A stretch of 64,000 nucleotides of DNA, taken from Euglena gracilis. Lineage: Eukaryota; Euglenida; Euglenophyceae; Euglenales. Below, one piece after another: positions 39,409 to 51,235 of the stretch (position 1 is the first letter of the stretch; each line of letters starts with the position of its first letter). The notes beneath the pieces were generated by a model that saw only the letters and a list, made by a program, of their open reading frames with translations, ran no database searches and was not told where the DNA came from. A program made the translations under genes and the position numbers. The stretch is taken from positions 21,007,823 through 21,071,822 of the forward strand of contig CP154955.1 in the NCBI GenBank assembly GCA_039621445.1, given 5' to 3'.

Positions 39409-41770
39409 CTGAAAACCAGAAATTTAACTCAAGAAATGGCAATCTAAATAATTATATCAGTCTAAATATTTTTTGCGGCAGAGAAGCTTCTTTGAACCCA
39501 ACAACAATGAAAACTGCTCTCATTTTCAGAACAACTGGTCATACATCTGTTTAAGGACCCCGGGCTGCTGGGCTAGGGTTAGAAATTTGGGCTGGCTAGC
39601 CTGCCCCCCCTCTCCTGGAGGGCTCGACCCCGGCTAGACCTGAGCTGAGCCGAATCAGAAAATTGCCCAAAAACATGACCTGCAAAACACAGTTTTGAAT
39701 AAGAAGAATGCATCTGACAACCACAAAAAAATGCCCCCAAAACACCATTTTTGGCCGGTTTTGAACACTTTTTCCAAAAGTGCTCCGCGCCGAAAATATT
39801 TGAGCTGGACCCAGCAAAAAGGGGCTGTCCAGCAGGGCTAGGAGCAAACCCCCGGGGGGGGGGGGTGCTGCAGCGGCTGGGCTGGGCAAAATTGGGGCTG
39901 GCTGCAGCAGCCCCTTGGGGGGGGGGGGGCTAACAAACCTGCAAAAGTGTAAAGAGATGTATACCCCACCATTTGTCATGGTCATTTTTATCTTTCCAGC
40001 GCGCTGCGCCGAAAATTTTTGCATCTTTGACAATTTTTTTCAGAAAAGTTCCCAACATGGCATTTTTGGCCGATTTTGGGGGCAAATTTTTTTGCCCAGC
40101 ACTTTGCACCGAGCAAAAAATCCGTCACCCAGACTGCGCCACTCTACCAGGGAGGCAGAGGGGTACCCTCCAGGCTTCTTCTAACTCAGAAGACCCCCGG
40201 GGGGAGAGGGTCCCGGGCCAGAGGCACAGGTATGGGTTTTGGGGCAAAATGCCAATTTTTTGTGGGGGAAATGCCTTCAGACGGCCCGATTTGGGGGGGG
40301 GGGTCCCAGCGGGGAAGCCTGGTAACCTCACACCCCAGATTGGCCGCTCGGCCCAAAGAAAAAATTTTTACCCCCCAGATTGGCCCTTCTGGTAAAAATG
40401 GGTCCCCCTGTATTCCTGATGAATCCCGACAAATTCTGACAACTCCCAAATTTTCCGCAAAAATAATTGTGGACAAAAGGATGGACGAAGTTTCTGAAAA
40501 GAACACTATGATTGGCTTTTAATGATTTTCCTGAATGTTTCTTTGCTTTGCTTTCTTTATGACTTTTTGTGTTTTTCACCGGTCGATACGGTCCCGGAAA
40601 CCCTCTGGAACCATGGCAGGAGGGGGCCCAAAACATTGGAGGGGGGGAGGGCACTGGCAGTCGACCGGCTAGTCGGTCGACTAGCCCGTACCCCTACCAA
40701 CTAGTCGGTACAGTGCATGGGGGGGGGGGGTACTGGTTACGGGAGCATCTGGCAAGTCGTCCGACTAGTTGGTGTACTAATCAATCCACAAGACCCTCTA
40801 ATGTACCAAAAGGGGAGGTGACTGGCTACTGAAAAGCAAAGTCGGCCCTCGATCGGAAGCTCTTTTCATCAGACGTCAAACAATGGCCACAGAATTCAGC
40901 CACAACATACAGATCTCTTGTTCTGGAAATTTGCAGCTCTGAAAGTACAATCCCACTTCCTAATTTATCTCAGTTCTGTGCCCTGGAACCTGCACGTCAG
41001 TCGATCTGAAAAATTGATTCTGCGAGGTTCTTGGCGCTTGCAGAACCCCACAGAACCCAAAATTTCCGAAAATTTTGGGTTAACCAGGACTTCAAAAATT
41101 CATGGCTACACAAGATTTAGGGCCATTTTAGGGCCCTCGGACAAGTTAGGAAACAAAAGGGATTTGCCCCGCAAACAGCTTGGCAACACATAATATTTTG
41201 CAATTTTAGGGCCTTAGGACAGTTCGGAAATAAAACAGTTCAGACACCCAAAAAAGCATTTTTCGAACTTCCCCAAAGTGCAGCAGGAAAATTTTGTCCC
41301 GCAATTTTGGAACCCGCCAAGGGGGTCTGAGCAGGCTTTAATTTAAGGGCAGGTGGGGGGGGGGTCGGACTCCCGGTCCAGCAGGGGGGAGGGGTGGGGG
41401 GGACACAACCCTCCCCCACCTAAACAGTGGTGCAGTCCGGGTGACCGATTTCTGTCCCAGTGCCGTGCGGGACTGAAATTTTTTGACCCTCCCAAAACGG
41501 CCAAAAGTGTCATTTTGGTCACTTTTTGGGCAAAAAAAATATCAAAAATGCAAAAAAAATTCAGTGACAAGCGCTGGAAGGAAAACTTTGCCCTTTGGGG
41601 AGGTCCCGGGTTCCCCCCGGGTCAGTCCGGACCCCTCTTGGCAGGTGTGGGGGGGGGGGGGTCCAGACCCCTATCTGGTGGTCCCCCACCCAAACCCCGA
41701 ACACCCTCCTTGTATTCTTGTATTGAACCCTGGGTTTGGGCCCCCCTGCCTCCTTTGACTTTATGCAAAC
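39409..41770. other. No gene recognised; upstream of the known UTP15 exons
   Basis: Should contain the UTP15 start exon, but none was identified. Contents: 39,590-39,940 with C/G runs and repeated GGCTGGC/GCTAGCC words; 40,195-40,390 with more G-run palindromes; 40,650-40,760 with 'ctagtcgg' palindromes around a G10 run (gtcgaccggctagtcggtcg); 41,340-41,410 and 41,640-41,690 G-runs. Confidence 0.4.
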
Positions 41771-41852
41771 CCCAAATAACACCCCCCCCCAAATAACCCC
41801 CCCCCCCCTGAGGGCCGATTTCGAGCGCCCAAATAAGACACCCCGCCCCCTG
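41771..41852. repeat. Homopolymer-capped element (word CAAATAAC)
   Basis: CCCCAAATAACACCCCCCCCCC, AAATAACCCCCCCCCCCC, TGAGGGCCGATTTCGAGCG core, CCCAAATAAGACACCCCG. The core word TTTCGAG(C/T)G is shared with the 43,809-43,897 element. Confidence 0.6.
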
Positions 41853-42069
41853 TGCACAACGTGCATAAGCAGATGGATTGTCCAGGAGTGATCACACAGA
41901 CACTGTCTACATCCTGGTTATTTTTTGAAGGTCAGAACCGCTTGATGAAAACAATTCTTCTTCCGATTCTTCCGCAAAAAACCCAGATACCAGGGATGCA
42001 CTCCTGGACAAGGTATCCTCGACACTGATATCGGACATTGTTCGGGAAAAACCTGTTCAGGTGGCAGTG

Positions 42070-42166
42070 CCCAAATTACACCCCCAAACAACACACAGCC
42101 CCCCCTGGACCCCCTGTTCGGGTGCCCAAATAACACACCGGGGGGGGGGGGTGTTATTTGGGGGTT
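42070..42166. repeat. Homopolymer-capped element (word AAATAACAC)
   Basis: CCCAAATTACACCCCC, CAAACAACACACAGCCCCCC, TGGACCCCCTGTTCGGGTG core, CCCAAATAACACACC, G12, TGTTATTTGGGGG. The right end is the exact inverse of the left word. Confidence 0.6.
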
Positions 42167-42219
42167 ATGTGATACTGCAGCAGATGTTTGAGGCGTTTGG
42201 CAAATGTTTGAGGCAGTCG

Positions 42220-42380
42220 GCCGGCAGTCCGCGCGGCATGGCCCGGCCGGCGGCCCGGCCTGGCCCAGCAGGTGGCCCGGCGACGCGGTGGCCCAGCACG
42301 CCCCGCCTGGCCAGCTGCCCAGAGAGGCCCGGCGGCCCAACCCGGCGGGGCGGCCCGCCCCGGCCCGGCCCGGCCAAAAC
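42220..42380. repeat. GGCCCGGC-rich tract
   Basis: Dense 'ggcccggc' and 'ccggcggcccggcc' words with almost no A or T. No protein signature in any frame. A smaller relative lies at 54,700-54,770. Confidence 0.5.
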
Positions 42381-43128
42381 GCATGCCTTTCGGACCCAAA
42401 ACGGGGAGCCGGGGGGTCGAAAAACTCATTTTCGGCTCAAAAACAGTTTTTCCAAGTCCGGAAGGCCAAAAAAACATCGTTTAGGGCAAAAAAAATCCGA
42501 TTTTTTCCCAACTTTTTTGACCTGGAAATGACCCAAAACCCATGGGTTTCGGGCCAGAAACGGGAGGTCGGGGGATCGAAGAACGCTCAAAAAAAGTTTT
42601 TTCCGAGTCCGGGAGGCCCAAAAACATCGTTTTGGGCAAAAATAGTTTCAGTTTTTTGACCTGAAAATGGCCGAAAACGGCTTAGTCAAATCAGGTCAAA
42701 GCTGTACAAAATAGCCAAAATTGGTCGAAAAAATGGCCGTAACTCAGGCTAGGCAAGGAGTTGTGGGGAAATCAAAATACTTTTTGGTAGGGCATTTTAA
42801 CGGCTTCAATTTAAGTCTCCGGATTCCCCACCATTTTTTGAGAAATTTCAGAAAAATCAATTTTTTGAGCCAAATAACGGCTGAAAACGGCTTGGTCGCA
42901 AGCCTGCCGTGCTGTTTTGGGCCGTAAATCGGCCATATTTCGGGCTAGGCGGGGAGTTGCAGGGAAATCAAAATACTGTTGAATAGGGTATCATAAGAGC
43001 ATTCCGAGATATTTTGAAAACATCGATTTTTTTTACCCCAAAAACAGCCCAAAATGACCCCCAAAATGGGCCAAAATTGGCCGAAAAATGTAACTGGGCT
43101 ACGCGAAGACTTGGGAAAAAATAAACCA

Positions 43129-43635
43129 TGGTTGGATAACCCCCCCCCGGTAAAAAATCCGTTTCTTATAGGTGGGTTTCCGAAAACCGACCGAAAGGGT
43201 TTCTTATGGGTGGAGGTTTCTTATAGGTGGGTGTTGAGGTCATTGCTAGGAGGTTTCTGAGGTGGGAGTTTCTTACAGGTGGCTCCTAATGCCTGTTTCT
43301 ATCATCTTGCAGTTTTTTTTGTAATGTCGGACGGTGAACCTGGGTCCGAAGCTTTGGAGAGTGTGTATTCTGAGTCTGACAGGTCAATCTTGAGGGGGTT
43401 GAGGAAACGTGGGTTGCTGCCTGATTTTCCAGAGAGCAGTGACATAAACTCTGCTTTTGCCTGCACTGGACAGGAGCGTTTTTGTCTGTTGCCCTCCGAG
43501 GATTGCGCTCGACTTGCTCCTGTTTAACATGGCATTTCTTGGGATTTCTAATAGGTGGCCAACCAACAGCTCCCAAGGGGTTTCTTATAGGTGGAGCCAA
43601 AGGGCTTCTTATAGGTGGGGGTTTCAATTACCTTA
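43129..43635. repeat. Cluster of GTTTCTTATAGGTGG repeats
   Basis: The word GTTTCTTATAGGTGG (with small variants) occurs at about 43,160, 43,198, 43,217, 43,267, 43,581 and 43,603, first beside a C8 run and an AAACCGACCGAAAGGG core, later beside G10. It uses the same TTTCTTATA word as 2,137-2,222. The ORF lying between them (43,279-43,527 plus) matches nothing I recognise. Confidence 0.55.
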
Positions 43636-43808
43636 TATGGGGGGGGGGGTGAGGGCATTCCAAGGGCTTCATTTTTGGTCGCCGGACATTTTCTTTGATT
43701 TTGCTTCATCGTCGAGATATTTTGAAAAAAAACCGATTTTTTAACCAAAAAAAACGGCCCAAAAAATACCCCAAAATGGCTTTCGATTTTTGACTTCGAA
43801 AACATTTG

Positions 43809-43900
43809 CCCAAATAATGCCCCCCAAATAATAAAAACCCCCTGGACCCCAATTTCGAGTGTCCAAATAATAAACTGAGGGTTATTACTTGGGGGGTTTA
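43809..43900. repeat. Homopolymer-capped element (word AAATAATA)
   Basis: CCCAAATAATGCCCCCC, AAATAATAAAAACCCCC, TGGACCCCAATTTCGAGTG core, TCCAAATAATAAACTGAGGG, TTATTACTTGGGGGG. Confidence 0.6.
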
Positions 43901-45529
43901 CCATAGATTCATATAGGACCCCCGGGGGGCACTTCTTCCCAGGCCCAAACCCACCCACTTTTTTGTAAATTCCCCCACGCACGACCCAGGGGGGGGGTCG
44001 CCCACCCACCCAAAACCCACCCAAAATTGACACAAAAAAACTTGAAATTTTCTTCCGGTCCTGGCCTTCAGACGTGGACCAGACCAAAGACTGACCCATG
44101 GCGCACCCAACCCACAGATGGTACGCCCAACCCACACACCGCTCTCGAACCCCCAAACGAGGTGGGGGTCACGCGGACATTAAATAAATCGTCCGGACCA
44201 CACACCCAAACGATTCAAACGGCTCCAATACATTCCTACCCCTCCCCCAGCCTACCTGGGAGTCCAGCTTTTAAAAAATCCTGATACCAGAGCTACCGGC
44301 GTAAATACAAATGGGAGTGCATCAGATTTCATCGCGATGGACTTGGGGGGGGGGCAAGCACATTTCTTGAATCTTTTCTTGCATTTTTTTTGTGTATTTC
44401 CTTTTCCCCAGCGATTCTCTTGAGTTTTGAAAGCAAACAGGTAATAAAAATGTCCGGCGACCTCAAATGAAGCCTTGGAATCTATCCGACCTAATTTGAA
44501 AAGCCTGATTTAATGATATTATTTATTTTGATTCCCCACAACAGACACCCCACTGGCCAGGCCACCAGCTTGCTGGGTCGGGGCAGGCAGCCAGGCTGCT
44601 GGCAACCATGTGCTTCAGATTTGCTGGCTTACGGCAAAATCAGGCAGGTTGAGAGCTCAGCATTACACAAATCTGGTCAAAGGAGACTCGCAATGGGTCA
44701 CCGCATTTTTAAGGTTTGATGGTTCTCCATTTGGCCACAAAGCACAATCACATGCCCCCCTTGCTCCCAAATGGGGATAAAAAATTATGGCTCTCATTTA
44801 ATGAAATCGTCCAAATAGATGTTAACATTGTTTCTCTTTTCCATATGAGTGCGCTGGCCCCATTGTTTTGCCAATGAGCTAGGAGGAAGTAGAAAGTACC
44901 AACTTAAGAGGAGACATAGTGGGAAAATTTCGGAAAATCTGTGTTTGCTATTCTTTTTATTTTTTTTGTTTAAATTATGTTTGCACTGTCACGCGTCCGT
45001 GGTTCATAACATGGGGGGGGGGCAAGACTGCATTCAAATTCCTGGGAAAAGTTGAAGTTAAGACTCACCTTGATTTTTGACTCAATACAAAAGTTGGAAG
45101 AGGCTGTGCTCTTTTTGTCTCAACAAACTTGTCACAATTGCTGTGATCTTCCAGATCCTAGAAGTCGGGGCTCAACAAAAAAATTATTCTATAAATCTTT
45201 AAGTCAGTTTTAATTTTTAATTGCAAGTGCCAGAGTACCACCAACTCAAAGCATGTGCCACCAACACAAACTATAATGTTGAACGCCCAAATTAGGTATT
45301 TGATATTTGCCCCAAATCTAGACTTTCTGACCAAAATGGAAATAACCATTCCTGAGGTGTGCATTAGCTGGAATTTCCCAGTGTCTTTTACTTGTGGATG
45401 GGGTGAGGCACAGGGGAGGGGGAAAATTGCAAATCTGGTTTGGTAAAAAAAATAGCAGCAAGATTTTGCTTGGCCCCCTGGGGGAGAAGTAAAATCTCCA
45501 AGGGGTGGTCAAATTTTTTTGCGTTATTG
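43901..45529. other. No gene recognised
   Basis: GC-rich, Pro-coding low-complexity sequence to about 44,260, then AT-richer unique sequence. No WD40 or other signature was seen on either strand, although the first UTP15 exon could lie here. Confidence 0.35.
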
Positions 45530-45650
45530 ATGGAGCAGGGTTAGGGTCAGGAGTTCGGCCTAACTGTGGGCCTAACTTGAACACCTTACGCTGATCTATA
45601 AGTCAGGCCTAAAGTTAGACCTAACTCCTAACCCTAACCCCAACCCCCCC
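45530..45650. repeat. Imperfect palindrome with TTAGGG / CCCTAA ends
   Basis: Begins 'gcagggttagggtcaggag' and ends 'ctcctaaccctaacccc', with TAGGCC-type words inverted inside. It resembles a stem bearing one or two telomere-type units per side, not a telomeric array. Confidence 0.5.
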
Positions 45651-45948
45651 ACCTATGACCCCCCCACCTATAATTCCCAGGACCTCTACCCCCCCCCCAA
45701 GGCCAGCCATGAACCGGAGAGCAGGAAAGAGAAAACCCATCTCACTCGAAATGGCACGTTGCCACAAGATGAGAAAAAACCTCTGCTCAACGCAGGAAGC
45801 AATCCAAGGATGCTTGCTTTTGTTTCTTGGCTGGGGTAGACGGAGCTGGCACAGCCGACACAGAACTTACGGCATCCGGTTGAGAGTCATTAAATGTGGG
45901 CCGTGTGGTCAAGGTTCAACGGTCCTTTGGATGGACCACTGAACCGGG

Positions 45949-46041
45949 ACCTATGACCCCCCCCCCACCAATAACCCCCCCCCCTCTCGGGCCGACCACC
46001 AAACCGGATCCTATAACCCCGGGGGGGTTATAGGTGGGGGT
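45949..46041. repeat. Homopolymer-capped element (word CTATAACC)
   Basis: ACCTATGACCCCCCCCCCC, ACCAATAACCCCCCCCCC, TCTCGGGCCGACCACC core, GGATCCTATAACCCC, GGGGGGGTTATAGGTGGGGG. A half copy with CACCTATGACCCC and CACCTATAATTCCC lies at 45,649-45,700. Confidence 0.6.
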
Positions 46042-48069
46042 TTATTCCATCACCAACCAGAATTTTTCGCATCCCCCCTGGAGATTTCACTTGCCCCCCG
46101 GGGGGCCAAAATAAAATCCTGCTGCCATAAAAATATCAAATAAAACGTTTTTGCATCGCAAAAAAAAGATCAATTTCTCTTGCTTGAAGGAACGAAAAGG
46201 TAAATTTACTTCACTTCAACCCCAATTGACAAAAACGTACACCAACCACTGGCCAAATTTCGATTTTTTTGGTTGACATGATTTCAACAATAAATCTAGC
46301 CAGATACAACAGAAGTTTGCCCTGTTTTGAAACAACAGATGGGTTGGGCAAACTTTGGAGGGTATTCAATACCATCAAGGGGATTTTCTAATGCTAATAT
46401 CCGAAATCGTTTGGAAACGTCCCGGCCGCCCTCACCCAGAACAAAGAAATACGACCGATGACATTTTGGCACACCTGATCGAGACACGAAACTGCGATTT
46501 GGTGGGGAGGCTGAGGGCTGATGTGAATGAACTTGATCTGGCCAAAATGAGCTTTTGAAGTATTGAGCTCAAATGAATCCCAATATTGATTCTGTGAAAA
46601 TGTGGTACATAAAGAACAAATCATTAACTAACCATTACTGACACGCATATCAAGAATTTTCTCAAAGACCATAGGGGGGGCCAGCCGAATAGCTGGAAAA
46701 ATTTGGCTTGACCCCTCACCTCCCCAGGGGGGGGGGGGGCTCTGGCTGGCAGCTCAACCCTGAAAACGGGCGAAAAAACAAGTCCTGTTGGGTTGAGATT
46801 TTCAAGCCAGCTGGCCGACTGAACCCACTGGGAGCAGGGCAGGGTCCAGGGTGGGGCTACAATCTTAAAAAAAAAAATACTTAAAATAAACCCACGAAGG
46901 GATTTCCGGGGGTGATTTCTTCAGCCGTGGGGGTCTAGGTCCAACAGGTTTTTTTTTAAGGACCCGGAGGGGGAGGGGGAGGGGGTGGGGGAGGGGACCA
47001 ACCCACCCACCCATCGGGGGATCAGGGGGCGGGGGAGGTTTGCGGAGTCAATTCTGGAGTCAAAAAATTGAGGAAAACACCCCTCCAGGGAGGGTGCCCA
47101 CTTGGCCCAACCCCCTGGGTCGGACCTGCTTCCCACCGCCCCCCACCTTCCCGGTCAGTTAACTTAAAATACCTTTCTGCTGATGAAATGGGACACCCGG
47201 GAATTCAGGGGTGCCAGAACCCTCTCAGCACACCCATAAAGCCATTGACCCTTGTGGATGAAACCTGGCAAAAATATAAAAGACCATTTTCAAAAAGACA
47301 TCCACCCACCCACCCATTCGCTTGGCTTTGAACTTGGTGGATCAAGCCTAATACTGGCGGGACCAGAGACCAAAATAAAACCCCTGGGGCCCTGGTGTCT
47401 GTGCATGGACCTGGATTTGGCCTATTTCTGTTTTTTTTCCCCATCTTTTTACACATTTTACTTGCTGTCTTTGCTTTCTTTATTTTTTTATGGCTTACTC
47501 AACAAAATGGTCAACACCCAGGCAAATGCACAAGGGGAAGCGCAAATGCGGTGCCGCATGTATAGAAATTCTTTAGAACACACATTGCTTGGGGGAGTTA
47601 CCTGGGGGGAAGGTCATGCATGGGGGGATATGCAAAAAAGGCTCTTCGAAATGCAATGCAAAAAACTGCAATTTTGAAATAACTTTCTTTGAAGTTCCCC
47701 TGCGGTGCACTTCTCTGCTGGAAAAAACACAGAAAAATTTCCAGGAAAGTTTATTTCACTTTGCAACGTCATTGGCCAAGTAACGCAGTGAATGTTATGG
47801 ACATTTTCAGTCCCTACCATAACCCCCCCACTGCCGAAAATTCACCCTCTGCAGGTTTCCAGCGATTTTGGTGTTTTTGAACTGGTATGCATTGAACCCC
47901 CCCAAAAAAAATTCATCCCTCCTCAAAGAGGCCCCCCGGGACTTTCTATGGTATTTTTCCACAACTGGAAAGCAATTTTTTTCAGTTGATCCAAGTCTTG
48001 GGACGCTTTTAAAATGCTGCGCTGAACATTCAAAGATCTTTCGTGTTTTATTTGGTCAACATTCCACAT
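46042..48069. other. No gene recognised; one unexplained plus-strand ORF
   Basis: 46,355-46,558 (plus) is an open frame of 67 codons with ordinary composition (RPHPEQRNTTDDILAHLIE, then NELDLAKMSF) that I do not recognise; it could be an exon or retroelement fragment. 46,670-46,760 holds G-runs with CAGCC/GGCTG palindromes. 46,965-47,010 is a GGGGGA tract. Confidence 0.3.
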
Positions 48070-49027
48070 ATGGCATAAAGTGGAGCCCCCACACTTAAGT
48101 GTGGGGTACTGTGGGGGGTATTGTGGGGGGGGGGGGGGGGTGTGTGGGGGGGGGGGGGGGTGTGGGGGGTGTGTGTGGGGGGTGTGGGGGGGTGTGTGGG
48201 GGGTGTGGGGGGGGGTGTGGGGGGGTGTGGGGGGGGTGGGGGGGGGGGGTGGGGGGGTAGTGTGGGGGGGGGTGTGTGGGGGGTGTGTGTGGGGGGGTGG
48301 GGGGGGGGTGTGTGGGTGGGGGGGTTGGGGGGTTTTTGTGTGTGGGGGTGTGGGGGGGGGGGGGTGTGGGGGGGTGTGGGGGGGGTGGTGGGGGGGGGGG
48401 GGGGGGGGGGTGTGGGGGGGGGGGGGTGTGAGGGGGTGCCACATCTGAGGAAAGTGGATTTTCTTTCCCTTGCCTTGCACACACAAGGGATGATGTTATT
48501 TTGGTTCTGGGGGGGGTCCGGGGGGGGCGCCCCCCCCCCCGGGCCGCGGCCGAAGGCCGCGGCGCGACGAGGCCGAAGGCCGAGTAAGTCAAAAAAATGA
48601 CACCCGAACAGTTGCGCACATTCAACTTGGGTTTAAAAAAGAATCAGGCTGTTGCTCACACCCATGGTACTGTAAACCAACAAAGTGGATTTTCTTTCCC
48701 TTGCCTTGCACACACAAGGGATGATGTTATTTTGGTTCTGGGGTGGGGTCCGGGGGGGGCGCCCCCCCCCCCCGGGCCGAAGGCCGAGTAAGTCAAAAAA
48801 ATGACTCCCGAACAGTTGCAAACAGTCAACATGAGTGTGGGGGGGAGGGGGGGGGGGGGTGGGGGTGGTGGGGGGTGGTTGGGGGGGGGGTGGGGGGGGG
48901 GGGGTGGTGGGTGGGGGGTGTGTGGGGGGGTGTGTGGGGGGGTGGGGGGTGTGTGGGGGGGGGGGTGGGGTACTGTGGGGTACTGTGGGGTACTGTGGGG
49001 TACTGTGGGGGCTCCACTTTATGCCAT
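48070..49027. mobile_element. 958-bp TIR element with G/T-rich core
   Basis: Perfect 24-bp inverted ends: left starts ATGGCATAAAGTGGAGCCCC and the right end is its reverse complement. Inside each end come GTACTGTGGGG units and long runs of G broken by single T (48,120-48,440 and 48,838-48,965). Between them a segment of about 160 bp ('ttctttcccttgccttgcac' to 'gactcccgaacagttgc') occurs twice (48,449-48,620 and 48,679-48,820), each copy with a C/G run and a GGCCGAAGGCCGAG hairpin. No transposase. The very long Gly- or Pro-rich ORFs are composition artefacts. Confidence 0.8.
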
Positions 49028-49850
49028 CACTCCCATTTTCAGAACCCTGCCACCCTCCAAAAAGCAGCTCAATAATCCCCCAATCTGGGAGCCAACAGCC
49101 GAAAAAATTTACGGTGAGGGATTGTATTTGCACTTTTCTCTAACAGGACTCGCAAAAGCAAACTCAAAACAGTGCCTTGCATGTTACTTTCAGAAATTCC
49201 GAAAAGGGAAAAAGAACACCAAAGATGGTTACAGCAACAGAAGCGTGGTGCAAACTTGCAAACTATATTTCATTACGCAACTGCTGTGTCCAAAAAAATT
49301 TCACTTGGCTGGTGGTAGAGCAATTTTTCTACGTAATTGCCCCCTCAAAAAAAAATCGAAAACATGCAATAAAATGTGACTTTGCGCATGTTTGTCATCA
49401 TTCTGCAAAAAAAAAAATAAGTTGTGCAAAAAAATGCAAATTTTCAAGATTTTGGATTTTGCAAAAATGCAAATTGTACAACTTGAATACCCCCCCCCTG
49501 GTTCAGGCAAAGCCAAAAACCCGTCCAAAAAAATAGACTCAGCTCTTTCAAAATATCTCAAAAGTAAACAAAATTGAAAGCAATGTCAGGAGACCAAAAA
49601 TGAAGCCCTTGGAATGCCCTATTCAACAATGCTCTTTCTCTTTGTGAGGCATGGGTTATGCCTGATTCTGGTCAAATGACCGTTAGATACGGTCGTTCCA
49701 GGCTTTGTTTTAGGTCCCCAGGCATTTCCTTTTATTCTGCTTCGCTTCTGAGATATTTTGGAAACGTCTTTCTTTGACCCCCCAGGGAGGGGCGGAGCCC
49801 CCCCCCCCCGCCTATGCCAAACTGAGCCACAAAAACGACTTAGTGTTGCC
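49028..49850. other. No gene recognised
   Basis: AT-rich unique sequence with many A-runs and 'tgcaaattttgcaaaa' type words, ending in C8-C10 runs at about 49,490 and 49,800. No conserved peptide was seen. Confidence 0.35.
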
Positions 49851-49859
49851 AACATAGAA

Positions 49860-50260
49860 GGTATTTTGTTATTTGAGGGGGAGTTTTCTGCCTCTCGTAG
49901 TGCAGAATGCTTGCATTTCTAAAGGATTTTCATGTAATCTCTGTTTCACCATTGATTTTTTACCCCTCCGGACCCCATCAAGGGCCCACCGACCCCCCAC
50001 CGACCAAAGATTTCCATCTGGGGGTGTTTATTTAGGCGTAAGGCACTTATTTGGACCCATCCGGACCATTTCCGGGTGGTTTGGGCCCGCCACACACCAT
50101 TTTTATGACCACCACTAGCCACCAACTAGTTTGCATAGGATTTTCTTCATGGGGGGGCTTAAAAGTCGGCGGGTTTGACCCATTAGTACATTAGAGTGGG
50201 TATTTCGCCGACTAATCGGCCGACCCCCCCCCCCCCCCCCCGTCTCGCCGACTAGCTACC
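49860..50260. repeat. Dispersed repeat unit, copy 1 (of cluster 49.8-54.4 kb)
   Basis: Runs from 'gagttttctgcctctcg' through 'aaaggattttcatgtaatct' and 'gatttccatctgggggtg' to 'acattagagtgggta'. Copies 2 and 3 are at about 50,890-51,230 and 54,030-54,330. Its end joins CTAGTCGGCCGAC palindromes and C-runs. No protein motif is conserved between copies. Confidence 0.7.
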
Positions 50261-50369
50261 GACCAGGCCTAGTCGGCCGACCAATTGGGTAGTCGGCCGA
50301 CTGGTCGGCCAACTACCCATTGCCCCCCCCCCCCCAGTCTACCGTTTGCCACTCATTTCGCCCCAATTA

Positions 50370-50530
50370 CTGCATATTTGGGCCCCGAGCGGATTTCCGG
50401 AGGTGGTCGCTGTGGAGGTCGGCCCGACCTTATCGACCTGTGGAGGTCGGGCCGACCTAGTCGGCCCGACCTCCATTTTTTTGCACTACCCCCCCCCTTC
50501 TGGAAATTTAAGCCCCCCCCGAAAATTTTT
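50370..50530. repeat. GGTCGGCCCGACC palindrome block, inverted partner of 52,430-52,590
   Basis: 'ggatttccggaggtggtcgc' followed by several GGTCGG(C/G)CCGACC palindromes and 'tttttttgcactacccccc'. The same series occurs in reverse complement at about 52,430-52,590. Confidence 0.6.
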
Positions 50531-50889
50531 TTTGTCCAAATCACCCCAAAACCAGTCAAAACCCACTTAAATGGCACCAGAACCCACCAATCGGGGGTGA
50601 ATATGCAAAAAACTTGGGGGGGGGGGGCCCATTTTGGGCCACTTTTGGCAAAAGAACACCTCTCCCCATCGGATTTTCAATATAATTGCAAAATTTTGCA
50701 CAAAAAGGATTTAGCCCTCCAAGTATGTTGCCAACATAGAGGGGATTTTGTTATTTGAGGGGGGGGGGCGGGGGGGGGGGGGCGGAGCCCCCCCCCCCGC
50801 CTATGAAAAAGTGAGCCACAAAAACAACTTATCCCCCGAGTATGTTGCCAACTCAGAAGGGATTTTGTTATTTGACGTTCGGATGGGGG

Positions 50890-51235
50890 TGGAGGGAGGA
50901 GTTTCCTACCTCTCGTGATGCAGAATGCTTGCATTTCTAAAGGATTTTCATGTAATCCCTGTTTCATCATTGTTTTTTACCCCTCCGGGCCCCCGACTTG
51001 AGGGTCCACCGACCCCCACCGACCAAAGATTTCCATCTGGGGGTGTTTATGTTGGTGTAAGACACTTATTTGGACCCATCCAGACCATTTCCGGGTGATT
51101 TGGTCCCGCCACAGACCATGTTTATGACCATCGACCAGCCACCGCCTTGTTTGCATGGGATTTTCTTCAGGGGGACTTAAATGTCGGCGGTACTGACCTG
51201 TTAGTACATTAGAGTGGGTAGTCAGACTACCCAAT
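50890..51235. repeat. Dispersed repeat unit, copy 2
   Basis: Same order of blocks as 49,860-50,260 with scattered substitutions. Preceded at 50,745-50,880 by a 'gccaacatagaggggatttt' block with G/C runs that also precedes copies 1 and 3. Confidence 0.7.

Noticed and set aside
43279-43527. 82-codon plus-strand frame (SDGEPGSEALESVYSESDRS) as a gene
   Set aside because: Looks more protein-like than most, but it sits between copies of the GTTTCTTATAGGTGG repeat, has no recognised homologue and no flanking exon. Left as part of the repeat cluster.
45530-45650. Telomere or interstitial telomeric array
   Set aside because: Only one or two TTAGGG units on each side of a palindrome; no array.
48079-48625. 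Long Gly-rich (plus) and Pro/His/Thr-rich (minus) open frames of 120-190 codons
   Set aside because: They are a direct product of G-runs broken by T; every frame on either strand is open for the same reason. No start context, no domain, and they lie inside a TIR element.
48801-49379. 192-codon plus-strand frame beginning with Gly-rich sequence
   Set aside because: First part is the G-run of the TIR element, second part crosses its right TIR into unique AT-rich DNA; the junction shows it is not one gene.
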